From Oscarella lobularis (taxonomy: Eukaryota > Porifera > Homoscleromorpha > Homosclerophorida > Oscarellidae): a stretch of DNA of 64,000 bases. The notes beneath the pieces are model-generated. The model searched no databases. It was not told the origin of the DNA and worked only from the letters and a program-made list of their open reading frames with translations. The translations under genes and the position numbers were made by a program. Each line of letters begins with the position of its first letter. The first letter of the stretch is position 1. The DNA is taken from contig NC_089192.1 in the NCBI RefSeq assembly GCF_947507565.1, positions 1,674,001-1,738,000 on the forward strand, read 5' to 3'. Positions 12,050 to 22,139 of the stretch are shown here, one piece after another.

Positions 12050-13330
12050 GATCGGCTTTCCCCACACATATACACACACGCCCCCGCAAGTTTCCTCTGG
12101 TTCTTCAACTCGCTGTTAAAAATATTAAAATGTTATTATTTACAAATGATTGTATTAAATGAATAATTTACTTCGCCCTGGACATCGTAAATGTTCTGGT
12201 TTTAGGGTGCAGGGCGATTGGTGGCATTTTAACTTTTTCCCACAGATCTGAAATACAGTAGACTTCCTACCGAATCGATAAATGGTTCAAAGAGAGATTC
12301 GACATTGCGGCGGAATTTAATTATATGAATACTACTAGTAATACTTGTACAAAATATGTAAACATAACTTGACCACATCGGGCGATATCCCCTGTGTATT
12401 CCTCTTCTCTGTTTGAAAGAAGTCGACGGGGAACCACACAAGAGAAAATGTGTAAATTAATATAAGTTAAATAACAATTTTACCATCGCCTGGTGTCTCA
12501 TTAACTTTAATTAATTAAAGCATGAAATTTAAAAGCCTTTCATTATTAGGAAGCATTTCATTATTAGGGTCTTACGCATTTTTTATATGTTTCGGGCTTC
12601 GCTTCCTCCTTATCGCTCTAAACGCAACGCGAACAAAAATCAAATTGAGGTAATTCGTTTCTTGCCATCGTTTTCGGAGTTCTCCGTTTATGAAAGAAAA
12701 ACGACAAAAACGCTAAAATCAAAGTCAAACTAGAAAATCTGTTTTACCGCTTTCAATATGAATAAGGGTGGACTTTTCATCTATAGTAGAAGTGTAAAAA
12801 AGTCAAAATCCGGGAGAGAATCGTGCAGCTGGTTCTGACCTTGAATGGCATGCTCATTGGCAACTACAAAAGAACGTCAAAACAGTTTAAAATATTATCA
12901 ATTCAGTCTTACCAAGTCTTCGTTTCTTCCCTTTCAAAAGAAAATGTTAAATAATTGAAATCTGGCATGCATAAAATCTAACCCTTTTTGTCGCTCATAG
13001 GTGTCTAGAAATGTCAGAAATATACTAAAATAACCGTTTAAAATAAAATAATTTATCAAATTGTACCTTTTTCGGTTTTTCTTTTAAAAAATTAGACTAC
13101 TAGAAAATAATTAATTAAATTACACTTTGCCTTTACATTCCTCCTTTTCTCCTCTTCATCTCTCCTTATTGTTTTTTATGCTTCTAGAACAGATATGTCT
13201 AAAGCTTATATAGATCATATTGAGTGTTGCCCTCCTCCTCGTCACTGACTTCTGTATATAAACAAAAAGTAAAATCCAAAAATGTTACGTTGATTTTTCC
13301 TACTCTCGCCCAGAGTCGTCCTCTTCTACT
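12050..13330. other. AT-rich stretch, no gene recognised
   Basis: Very AT-rich, with stops in all frames and no supported gene, TIR or tandem array. A short palindromic TTAATTAATTAA tract lies near 12510. Confidence 0.4.
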
Positions 13331-13406
13331 ATGCCTTGTACAATACATACGTTCTCAAAAACAAAGCATCTAATATTGCTTACCTTCTTCGCACGACATC
13401 GCCTTT

Positions 13407-14100
13407 TCACAACGCCTCATGATGTCTATGCTCTTCCCCATGATGTCTACGCTCCTCCCCATGATGTCTATGCTCCTCCCCATGCTGTCTATGGTCCTCC
13501 TCGTGATGTCTGTGTTCTCCTGAATAAGGTTTTTTGGCCATCATTCGCATAAGGCTTGTCCAATGCCAATTCACCTTGAGGACGTCTTGATTAATGTGCA
13601 TAGATCGTCCCAAATCGTCTTTTCTTCGGCTTTGCTTCTGCTGCATGCTCGCCGTTTTCGGTCGAAGAAGAAGATAAGTTGGTTGGGAGGGAGTTTGTCG
13701 TTCCACTAGTTGATTCCAAGTGGTGGAATCATGAACCTTTTCGGTGGTTAGTAGATCGTTGCGCTTGTTGAACGGTAGACGTTCAATAAGCGGCTGCGTA
13801 AACGACAAAGGATATCCTCGTTCTTCGAGGTGCGTTTCCAATTGTCGTTTCCTACGTTCAAATGCTCCCTTGTCGGAAGTTGAGCGTAGGTAGCTGTGAG
13901 TTTCGCCCAGGGGGATGGCTTTCTTACCCCAGGCGGATGAGCTGACGTAAAGTGAACGTATTGGAACGTATTTTTGGTTTAAAATACGTTTCCACGTCCA
14001 ATATTTCTGCAACGATTTCGAGATCTTCAAGGGGATGAGTCCAAATGCACCAGATGTCGTCAATGTAACGTTTCCACACTGACCGTCTGGTTAGGAAAGC
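13407..14100 (-). pseudogene. Penelope-like element reverse transcriptase relic
   Basis: Minus strand ~14075-14010 encodes WKRYIDDIWCIWTHP, a RYIDDI version of the RT catalytic motif as found in Penelope-like elements. It is preceded in another frame by FLETRFPNQ. After a further frameshift, 14063-13407 runs on with HSYLRSTSDKGAFERRKRQL and LEERGYPLSFTQPLIERLPF, matching the thumb region of those RTs (a basic helix ending in RGYP). The end of the frame falls in the 21-bp repeats at 13418-13520 and gives a HHGEE repeat tail. No GIY-YIG endonuclease was found downstream. Inactive fragment. Confidence 0.55.
13418..13520. repeat. 21-bp tandem repeat (CATGATGTCTATGCTCCTCCC), five units
   Basis: Five imperfect 21-bp units in a row. 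Because the unit is a multiple of three, the minus frame of the adjacent RT relic remains open through it and encodes (HHGEEHR)n. Confidence 0.85.
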
Positions 14101-14319
14101 GTGTCTCGAGGAATCTCTTACGCATTCTTATTTGGGAACCGTCATGCTGCCCATCTTTCGATGCCCAAAAAGCCTATACAGCTCGACGCCAGGCACGTCT
14201 TCGATGCATTTGACATGACGTATTTCTTCTTCCCAAATCGTATCGATCTTCTCCCTGTCAGAAGAGGATCTTGGGGATCTTGTTTCTCGAGGACGAGATG
14301 AGTTCCTCAATTCGTTTTA

Positions 14320-14960
14320 TCATCGTAAGCACACCTCTCGTGTGTCTTCGGTAGTGCAGCTTTTTTGGACTAAAACTAAGCAGCATTGTCTCGATGTCGT
14401 TATCGCTGACGTGCTGCTGTTGTTTTTTAGCAACGTGTTTCGTTTCGCGCGAACAAGCCGATTCATGTCAGACTCGTCGTAGCTAAATATGCACGTTGAT
14501 AGTTGCGGCCAAAAAGAGTGATACTGGTCGTGATGAACGCTAGTGTATCCCTCCGCCAGTCTCCCCATGAAATGCCAAATGTCCTTCCGCACTTTCATGT
14601 CTCTCCATGCATGAAAGAAGCGGTTGAACATGGAACCATCGGGTCCGCAGCATTCCCGGTCAGTGTATAGAACCGCTGGTGGGGGCACGCCCGATGCAGC
14701 GTATCTGGCGACGAGACCGTCTGCCATCGGCTGCAGCGCCTCTTGTGTCTCGTCCTTTGTTAGGACTGACTGGACGATCTCGGAATTCTCGTTTCCTACC
14801 TTCGCACAATATCGATGACATTTGGTCTCTCATTTGTGGGACTGTTGTGAGCGTTTGTGCAATGTACACCTTTCGAAGCCAATTAGGGTTCGGCAATGGG
14901 AGCATCGGGTCAGGTTTGTCGTACGCAAAGTGTACGACATTATTGGCCCTGGCATGGCCT
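14320..14960 (-). pseudogene. Transposase-like protein fragment, family not named
   Basis: Joining two frames on the minus strand gives AKVGNENSEIVQSVLTKDET, then PPPAVLYTDRECCG, VRKDIWHFMGRLAEGYTSVH and ACIF-like segments (STCIFSYDESDMNRLVRAKR). I recognise this string of motifs (VGNE..., YxDRxCC, R-x-DIWHFMRR) from a multicopy invertebrate and fish protein family that behaves like a DNA-transposon transposase. I cannot give it a secure superfamily name. One frameshift (~14730) and a truncated end. It lies directly beside the P-element relic at 15024-16110 in the same orientation. Confidence 0.45.
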
Positions 14961-15023
14961 TTGCATTCTATAAAATAGGCCGCGAAACGTATGAACCAAT
15001 AATCGGTGTGCTTCTCTCGCTAG

Positions 15024-16110
15024 CTATATCCAGCAGGGCTGTCGGGGAATTACCCCGCCTGCGAGAGTGCACATTACCCGCTCCCATACGATTGACATTA
15101 AGGCGTCTGCTGTGACGCCATCAGATGGAAAGTGCGCGTAAGGAAACCTTAGCTGTGAAGTGAGACCGCGGACCATAAAAACCAACATATGCGTGGCGAC
15201 ATCAGTGAATACTTCCTTGCCAAGGGAACGACGTTCCATCTCTCTCAAGTCGCTGTCAAAGCCACCAAGGTCGACAAACCCAACTACGTCCGAATCATAC
15301 TTGCTGTACGCTAAGTCTTCCTTAACTTTCATTTCATCGAACACAATAATGACGTGGTTTCCTCTTGCAGTCAGTCCGTCCTTTTCAGCTTCTTTTACAA
15401 GCATATCGTTTAGTTCGCGAAAAAATCCAGGCTTGTTTTTGAAGAAGTGCGTGTAGTCTCGGAGCGTACGTTCTGAGGGCATTGTTATGAAACCTGCAGT
15501 ACGCAGCGTGTGATAGCAAGACGACGAGAGCATCTTTAACTGCAAGGCCCATTTAATCATGTACGGGTGCCAACGCATCCCGTTTGGCGACTTGCAAGCG
15601 GCGGCAGCTTTTTTCTGCTGCCCCCAGAAGAGCCGTCTAAAAGTTCCAGGACCACATTCTGCCTTGATTGTCTCGTCGTTCTCCCGTATTGCAGACATGA
15701 CTTCATCGTGGAGCTCCGCTTGAACTCGTACACCACACCTGTCCGTTGATAGCTGAATCCGTTGTTTAAGCATTCTAATTTTTTTCATGTGGGCTTTCCT
15801 TTGAGTAGCTAACAAATTCATTTTTTTCGTCCGGTTAGGAGTACGTAATTTAGAGTTGCTCGTAAATTTACTACGGGCTGCCTTGGAAACGGCGTGGCGT
15901 TTTTTCCAATACGACGCTCGAAGAAGAGGCCTGAATTCTCGGCAGCTTTTGCAGCGCTTCAACCGAGACTCCGTCACAATCATTTGACAGGACGACGGTT
16001 GCGTGAACTCTAAACGTTGCGGTCGCACAAGACCCTTTTCCGGCGACGATCAATTTCAGTCGAACGTATTCCGCTCCCGAGTTTTCTTCCGTCTCTTCCA
16101 ACTGATGCAC
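15024..16110 (-). pseudogene. P-element (THAP9-type) transposase, central part
   Basis: A 334-codon minus frame (16028-15024) has the P-element order. First comes a helix-rich region (ACKSPNGMRWHPYMIKWALQ, then SSCYHTLRTAGFITMPSERT). Then comes the RNase H-like core with FDEMKVKEDLAYSKYDSDVV and GFVDLGGFDSDLREME, followed by ATHMLVFMVRGLTSQLRFPY and AHFPSDGVTADALMSIVWER. The N-terminal THAP zinc finger is not visible upstream; element X starts at 16263. The C-terminal half is missing after ~15030. Family knowledge: these transposases bind GTP and cut DNA with 8-bp duplications. Confidence 0.8.
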
Positions 16111-16343
16111 CGCCGTGGAGCTTCAAATTCGGGCGTAATGTACAGTGCGATGGCAGTTCTGACGTTCGTTCCCTTTCGATGGACAGGCTTCTTTTTTCGG
16201 CGCGTGTTTCAGGCCGCAGTAGTCACGCTTCGCACCTCCGTAATTAAGAGAGCGCGATCAACTAGCCTCGATTTCCAGACCCTCTCCAGCGCGCTAAGAT
16301 GCGTGGGCGCGGTGGGGCGCTAGAGAGAGTCTGGACGAACACT

Positions 16344-16488
16344 GTACAAAGCCGTGTGTGTGCACTATACAGGGACTGAACCGACCATGGACCAATCTCC
16401 GATCGAGCAACCGGAGCGGTTGCTCGATCGGTGATTGGTCCATGGTCGGTTCAGTCCCCGTATAGTGCACACACGACTTTGTACAGTC
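16344..16488. repeat. Near-perfect palindrome (~70-bp arms)
   Basis: Left arm TGTACAAAGCCGTGTGTGTG...CCGATCGAGCAACCGG. The right arm is its reverse complement with only a few mismatches, with almost no loop (centre ~16417). It is flanked by ACTGTAC and GTACAGT. It splits the left TIR of element X, because the uninterrupted right TIR reads GTACCATAGATAGAGG across the same point. Confidence 0.9.
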
Positions 16489-16564
16489 ATAGATAGAGGA
16501 GAGAGGGATGGGAAACTCCCCGTTGCACGTGACTTATACGTGGCTCTAGGATTGTCGCCGGCTC

Positions 16565-16822
16565 ATGGACGTTGTTCTCCGCTTTCTTCGCGAAGTTCGC
16601 GATGAGTCAGTGTTTCCATCGACTGCCCAATTGAAATGGAAGCTTCGTAGCATCTCGTTGGAGAGGAAACGGAAGCCTTTAGGGATTTCGATTTTTTTCA
16701 TGCTTGGAGAGCATGTCAAGTGGCTCATCAGACCTGGGCGAGCACAGCTACAGTTCATATGGCGATTATGCATGCCACTGGCGAAATCTGCAACTTGCTT
16801 TTCTTTGGCAAGCCCATTTTAG
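16565..16822 (+). pseudogene. N-terminal remnant of the element X protein
   Basis: ATG at 16565, immediately inside the left TIR, opens an 85-codon frame starting MDVVLRFLREVRDES. The coding copy at 63200 starts MAMEVIRRFLLAFVNEK at the same distance from the same TIR motif, so the N-terminal helix (M-[DE]-V-[VI]-x-R-F-L) is shared. After ~15 residues the similarity fades and the frame ends, consistent with an internally deleted, non-autonomous copy. Function unknown. Confidence 0.4.
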
Positions 16823-17462
16823 CCCGAAGAAAAGTTTGGTTAAAACGGCGAAGTTCGAAGCGTGGTCAACGCAATCGCGTATCTATGGCACGCACAGATT
16901 CACGGAGAACGAATTAGTAACGTCAAATTAGCCATTGGGTCTAAGCAGTGAGAAGAGACCCCGCCGACGTTTAGCATACCGACGCGTGAGCAATTAGGGA
17001 CCATTAGCTGGGAATTCAATAGCGCAGACAAAAAAACGCGTACACTAAACTACAGATAACATAGCGAATGGGGATACAATGCTTCAAACGACATCGTCGA
17101 CGAGAGAAACAACGATATTTGAAGAAATATCCGGGATTCCGGCGACAATCCTAGAGCCACGTATAAGTCACGTGCAACGGGGAGTTTCCCATCCGTCTCT
17201 CCTCTATCTATGGTACAGTGTTCGTCCAGACCCTCTCCAGCGCCCCACCCCGCCCACGCATCTTTGCGCGCTGGAGAGGGTCTGGAACTCGAGGCTAGCG
17301 ATCAACCTGCTGGCTTCGGTGTTTCTGATTGCTTCGACTTTGCACCTTTTGGGCGTGGTTGGCGCAACAACCGTCACAGACTATTGTCTGGCGTGGTGTG
17401 TCGAAACTTGATGTGACGCTGCACCATCTACTTCGGCCGACATCTGCTGCGTGCGATCATAG

Positions 17463-17841
17463 ATGTAAGAGAAGGGGATTGGAAAGTCCCCCGTCACGTG
17501 ATCAATTACCTGAAGCAAGGGTCGTTATGTCTTACGCGTGGTTACCCGTATGCTTCTGCTCTTTTGGCGTTTTTTCTCTTCGCTAAGTTCATTTTACCAA
17601 TAGCTATCTTATCGATCAAAGTGCTGAAGGTACGGCTAGGCTATCGAAGTGGGTAATTTGATTCGCCAAGCGTCTAATCGCTGAAACGCGTCGTCTTGTT
17701 TATGTATAAAGAGTGGTTTTCGCGTTGAAGCGTCAAAGGACTCGAAAGAAAAGTAAATGGTACAATTACAACCCGTAAAGACCCTTGCTTCAGGTAATTG
17801 ATCACATGACGGAGGAGTTTCCAATCCCCCTTCTCTTACAA
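17463..17841. mobile_element. MITE with ~60-bp TIRs, related to X ends
   Basis: Left arm ATGTAAGAGAAGGGGATTGG...GTCACGTGATCAATTACC...GCAAGGGTC (17463-17523). Right arm is its inverted copy (17779-17841: GACCCTTGCTTCAGG...CTTCTCTTAC). The interior of ~250 bp has no coding potential. The motif GTAAGAGA-GGGGATTGGAAA-TCCC-GTCACGTGA aligns with the subterminal block of element X at ~16494 and ~63126. Confidence 0.75.
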
Positions 17842-17855
17842 TACTAGTTCACCTC

Positions 17856-18422
17856 ACTATCTCTGAGTATCTTCACACACGCGTCGATTGTCAGCGGGCT
17901 TTTGTCGAATGACTTCTGTCGGACTCGCTGATCCCGAATTCCGTTGACGAGGCGATAACAAATGCAGTCGTCCTCTGTCTCCCCAAACTCGCACGAGTTT
18001 CGTAACTGCGATGGTACAACCGTTCATCGGCTCGCCGGGGGCTTGTTGGCGCTGTATTTGTCGCTCATACGTTACAACAGTTGATTTTCGGTTTGCAATG
18101 CTCTCAAAATTTGTCGAGTATCGCTGCGGCAGTGATGTGTGATGTGAGCTTCTGGATCTGGCTCTTCTCCTTCTTCTTCCGCTTGTGGTGGGGAATCCGG
18201 TGCCTCGAACGTGAGCGTGTCGTAGAGATCTAGCGCTTCATCTCCGAGCACGTTGAGTAGCGATGCGACCTGAACATCTCGATCTTCGCGTCGACCTTTT
18301 GCGGCGAGGGCGTAATTCTTCCATCCTCGCTCAAACCTCTTTCAATTTTCGCCTTTGTGGACGGGATCCAACAATTTCAAAACTTCGGGTTGTCGAGCGG
18401 TAGTCGTACCGGCTGTGGTCAT
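17856..18422 (-). pseudogene. LTR-retrotransposon gag (capsid) relic
   Basis: Minus strand from an ATG at 18422. MTTAGTTTARQPEVLKLLDP is followed, after a stop, by RFERGWKNYALAAKGR and then DVQVASLLNVLGDEALDLYD, the signature of gypsy-type capsid (W..F..YALA, then VA.LL..GEEAL..Y). Further down it reads LVNGIRDQRVRQKSFDKSPL and TIDACVKILRDSE, the end of the same domain. At least three stops and a deletion break it. No partner pol is adjacent; element X relatives and a P-element lie on either side. Confidence 0.6.
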
Positions 18423-18513
18423 TCTTTCACTCTTTTCACCATGTGACGATAGGTGTGTACTGGTGTATTGGTAAACGTAAAGTGACTACAGAACAACAGT
18501 AGGGCATTCACAT

Positions 18514-19910
18514 CTAACGTAGAGGTCCAGTATAGCATTTCGCAACAATGACCTCGTACTTCGTTTTCAGTTGCCTCTGACTGGAATCAATGGCAGCAGA
18601 TGCCTGAACTTGAATGCTCTGGGCATGGCCCCTAAACTCGCTAACAGATGGGTTTGTTTTAGCTCCGCACTTGTAGCGCCGTTTTCCGAAATAGACCTCC
18701 AGTGTCGCCTGGCAAAATTTCTTGCACAGAATTTGGAACAGTACGTAAAAGATAAGATGAAACTTGGACAAATGATGAGACTGCAGAGAGCATTTGATTA
18801 GACTCAAGGAGAGCTCCTTCAGATAAATTACCAAATACTTTAATGTTACTTTAGACTATGTCATAGTCTTTCTCTGAGCCGACGTATGTCCGGAAAGCTG
18901 ATCTACCTCCTCTTTCCATTCGTCTAGGTACTTTAGAAAGACATCTTTTAGCCACAAAAGCGGAATAAATAGTTGAAAAAATGACAAACGATATTTATTA
19001 TTAACTCAAACCTTGGGTCACTGGAGCTAGTGTAGGGATTCAATTCTGGTTCACGGCGGCGCAATCCGTCGTTGACACATCCTACGTTCAAAAAACGTGT
19101 CGCACAACCTCACGAAAATTTCGGTCTCCTTTGTCCCTTCCACCCCAAAATGTTTAAACGCCGCTGCGACGGATGAGCTCAAGACCTGCGAATGGTGAAT
19201 ACATTTACGCTTTATTCAGCAGCAACTTACGCAATTTATATCTGAGCTGCTCGATTGACTTTCATCCTCGAATAAGAAGTCAGGAAAAGGTGATCCCATT
19301 TTAGTTTTGGGAGGTGAGTAAGTCCGGAAGCAGGGCGACTCTTGTCATAAAGATCGACAAGGTGCTTCCAACTTTGTTTACTCTCCATTTTTCTAAACAC
19401 AAACAGCTTAATTAAATGTTAAAGCAGATGAGGTTTCACTATATGTTTACTTACCCAAAGTGCGCAATGACGATTGTGGGCATATGATTGGACCAGCAGT
19501 TCCGCGTTTTGAGAAGATGCGGTACGTCGGATATAAAATAGATCTGTCTTCCTTCGTCACTGCATACATTCTCCGTCTTTTAGAGTACGCCTTCAGGTCG
19601 AGACGTAGATTGCTGGTGCAGATTGAAGAACTTTTTATTTGCTGCCCCACCGTCACACGTGAAGAACATTTCTTTAACGCCTAAAGCTTCGATATTGGAA
19701 ATTGCTTCCCATACCAACGGAAATAACTCGTCCGCTGAGATGCGTTTTGTTGGGAAATGAGCGTAAGCGAAACTGAGGTTACTGAAGATGCCTCTAACGC
19801 AGACTGCTAGCATGTGCGTCGCAATTCGCTTTGACGTTACGTCATCTGCCCGCTCGCACAAAGTCTCAAACTCATTCAGCGCATTTGTAACGTTACCCAA
19901 GTCTATAAAT
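18514..19910 (-). pseudogene. P-element (THAP9-type) transposase, C-terminal half
   Basis: Blocks in order on the minus strand. 19900-19640: RIATHMLAVCVRGIFSNLSF, AYAHFPTKRISADELFPLVW and FTCDGGAANKKFF (catalytic Asp region). 19560-19445: GRQIYFISDVPHLLKTRNCW, ending at a possible donor. 19395-19230: SWKHLVDLYDKSR and GLTHLPKLKWDHLFLTSYSR. 18760-18560: LEVYFGKRRYKCGAKTNPSV then QSIQVQASAAI. This is the full C-terminal order of THAP9/P transposases. Frame changes and stops between blocks could be partly introns, but several are clear damage. A Tc1-type fragment abuts its upstream end at ~19918. Confidence 0.75.
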
Positions 19911-19917
19911 CCGACTG

Positions 19918-20560
19918 ATGAAAATAAAATTTTGTCAAAGGCCAGATTTTCTTAAATTTTCATTTTGTCAAATAAGAGGACTCGTGCGAACTCTCAAAGT
20001 AATCGAGGGGACAGTGACGTCGCAGAAGTATGTTCGTCTCCTTTCCACATGCCTACTTCAAGACGGACAGAAACTCATCGGCCAAAACTTTGAGTTTCAG
20101 CAGGATAATGCTCTCCCGCACACCGCGTTCGCCACTTGGCGATGGTTTGAACGGAAAAACATCAAAGTAATTGAGATGGCCCGCCCAAATTCCGGATCTC
20201 AATCCAATTGAACATCTGTGGTACATCATGAAGCAAAGAGTGGCTGAAAGATCGCCACAAAAGTCGTCATCACCTAGAGGAAATTATAAAAGATGTTTTG
20301 GACTGAGATCGGGTCAGCTGAAACGGCGACACTTGTTAAAAGTATGCCAAGACACCAGTCGCGGCGGTAATTAAGGCAGAAGGCGGGCCTACAAAGTATT
20401 AGATTAGCCTAAAGAACAGTGGCTCTGCGTGTTGCATTCTGGACCTTAGGAGAAGTTGCTTTTAGAGTTTGTCACGGGTTCACAGTTAAACATGAGTTAT
20501 CTAGTCAAATGTTTAGAATGCCTAGGGTGCCTAAAACTTATGAGCGGTACTGTATTTGCT
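19918..20560 (+). pseudogene. Tc1/mariner transposase C-terminal fragment and 3' end
   Basis: Plus frame with FEFQQDNALPHTAFATWRWF (second catalytic Asp in QDN) and then, after a one-base frame change near 20190, [20 protein letters not shown] (third acidic residue in NPIEHLW). That is the classic DDE end of Tc1 transposases. The N-terminal two-thirds is missing. Downstream, GGTGCCTAAAACTTATGAGCGGTACTG (20529-20555) looks like the transposon's right end. No matching left end was found. Confidence 0.7.
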
Positions 20561-20564
20561 ACGT

Positions 20565-21680
20565 ATATCTGACACAGTGACACCGTATGAAAAATTCCGG
20601 AAGCATGGAAATGCGTTTAATTAAGTGTTTGAATGTCTCCTTGAGTTTCTCATTATAAATTTGAGAGAACTGCTTTGGATGAGCACGATTATGCTTCGCT
20701 TAATCGTTCCAAAAGTGGGACCCTGCACTAAAAGTTGCCAAACAGTGATATCTAATGAAGCACCTCACTGACTACACAGACGCGCATACTTTGTCACACC
20801 TGTGTGCAAGCTTTTCAACTGCACAGGCAAACATTCGTCTTCACACCTCTCCTCGTTTTCGTTCTACCGCGTTTTCCTGCTCTTTTCTCTGCTCCTTTCT
20901 CCACACTAAGCCGAACGCCGCCTTTCTATCTCCAAAAACGTTTTTGAACGGTGTAAGTATAGACGCCACGGCCAATATACGATACATCACAAAAATGTCT
21001 ATGTCTTGAAACGAAGTTTTTCTACACAGTTGAGGCATTCGCCACGTTTCCGAAAAAAGCTCCCGATGGCTCTCGCAAGTAAGCCTCGTGTTCGCCCTTT
21101 CCGAAGGTAGGCGTATTCGATTTGACGAGTTTTAATTTATCATTTTTGTCATGTGACCAGATATTGTATGATGTAGAACACTAACGTGATCGGCTTAGAT
21201 CTAGAACGCCTCAAGATAAAGCGATTGGGAAGCGGTCATTCAGTGGCCACAAAAAAACCGAGCTTTCGAAGACGGATGGAGATGTAAAGACGATGGTAAG
21301 TGTTTATTAGATTAAATTGACTAGCCCTACTTCTATAGTGTTCCAAAGGCTTTTTGAAGGCTTCAATCTTGTCCTCCTTTATCTCTTCTTGATCGACAAA
21401 AGCTCACTAATTTAAAAGAGCAAAAAAGCTGTCAGTCGGCACCCACTTACACCCTTCCATGAAACGATTAGCGCTTTCTACGCGATGCAAGATTGAGAAA
21501 AGCTCTCAAAAACAGCGTATTTTCAGTATTTCGAGGCCGCTGCCACTTGATCGCAAGCTTCAGTCATCGAACTACTCGTAAGCATACCTAAAACCGTAAA
21601 CGTCTTTTCTGAACCTCTCTCGGCGCCTTCGGCCCCGTTGGCAATGTGAAAAGGAATGGACTGCCGAAAACTGCTCGCAC
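20565..21680 (+). other. No supported gene; one exon-like segment at 21194-21297
   Basis: Mostly non-coding. A segment bounded by GATCTAG and ATG|GTAAGTG (21194-21297) reads QDKAIGKRSFSGHKKTELSK in one frame. It has good splice context but I could not join it to another exon. Treat as a weak candidate only. Confidence 0.25.
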
Positions 21681-21687
21681 AAGAACG

Positions 21688-21925
21688 CGCATAGATGCGT
21701 TTCACGATGCTGCTTCCAGCCGCTTCCTGGAAATGGAAACTGAATGACACACCCGGACCATTGTACATAGGTTTACGCAAAAACGCGCATAAATCATTCG
21801 TTTCACGATGTCGTTTGCAGTTGTTTCCTGCAAATGGAAACTGAATGACACACCCGTACGAATGACGTAGCGTTTAGTGCGCTAGACATACGGGCATGTC
21901 TTTCAGTTTCCATTTGCAGGACTAA
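21688..21925. repeat. Diverged ~95-bp direct repeat plus an inverted partial copy
   Basis: CGTTTCACGATG...CGCTTCCTGGAAATGGAAACTGAATGACACACCCG occurs at ~21698-21752 and again, diverged, at ~21797-21857. A short inverted piece (TTTCAGTTTCCATTTGCAGG) lies at ~21901-21920. No coding role seen. Confidence 0.7.
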
Positions 21926-22026
21926 CAGGTCGCATAAGCGCGTACGGTGGGCGTAAGTCCGATTGATCGACGCAATGTCGTATGAGGTTTCGATCAATGT
22001 CATTAGAATCCATTTTTATGCATGGC

Positions 22027-22135
22027 GGGGAGTGAGTTCGGATGAGGTAGCGGCCTTCGGGGAGTGAGTTCGGATGAGGTAGCGGCCTTCGCGCTGAGGA
22101 CTCGTGAGGTAGCGGAATTCGCGCTGAGGACTCGT
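22027..22135. repeat. Short tandem duplication (GAGTGAGTTCGGATGAGGTAGCGGCCTTCG)
   Basis: The ~32-bp unit GGGGAGTGAGTTCGGATGAGGTAGCGGCCTTCG is repeated directly. A second unit, CGCTGAGGACTCGT-(GAGGTAGCGGAATT)-CGCTGAGGACTCGT, follows, so the tract is a set of nested local duplications. Confidence 0.75.
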
Positions 22136-22139
22136 CCGA

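Larger units (their letters stand above)
16263..17297. mobile_element. Element X copy 1: long-TIR transposon with 9-bp target duplication
   Basis: Flanked by the direct 9-mer GCGATCAAC (16254-16262 and 17298-17306). Ends are inverted: TAGCCTCGATTTCCAGACC on the left, and the reverse complement of the right end reads TAGCCTCGAGTTCCAGACC. The inverted region continues through a small terminal hairpin (CCAGACCCTCTCC...AGAGAGTCTGG) and then GAACACTGTAC. On the left it is interrupted by a palindrome (16344-16488), then resumes as CATAGATAGAGGAGAG...CACGTGACTTATACGTGG...GTCGCCGG (to ~16562; right arm from ~17138). TIR length without the interruption is ~160 bp. Nine-bp duplications with long TIRs are typical of Mutator-like (MULE) and a few other superfamilies. 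Confidence 0.75.
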
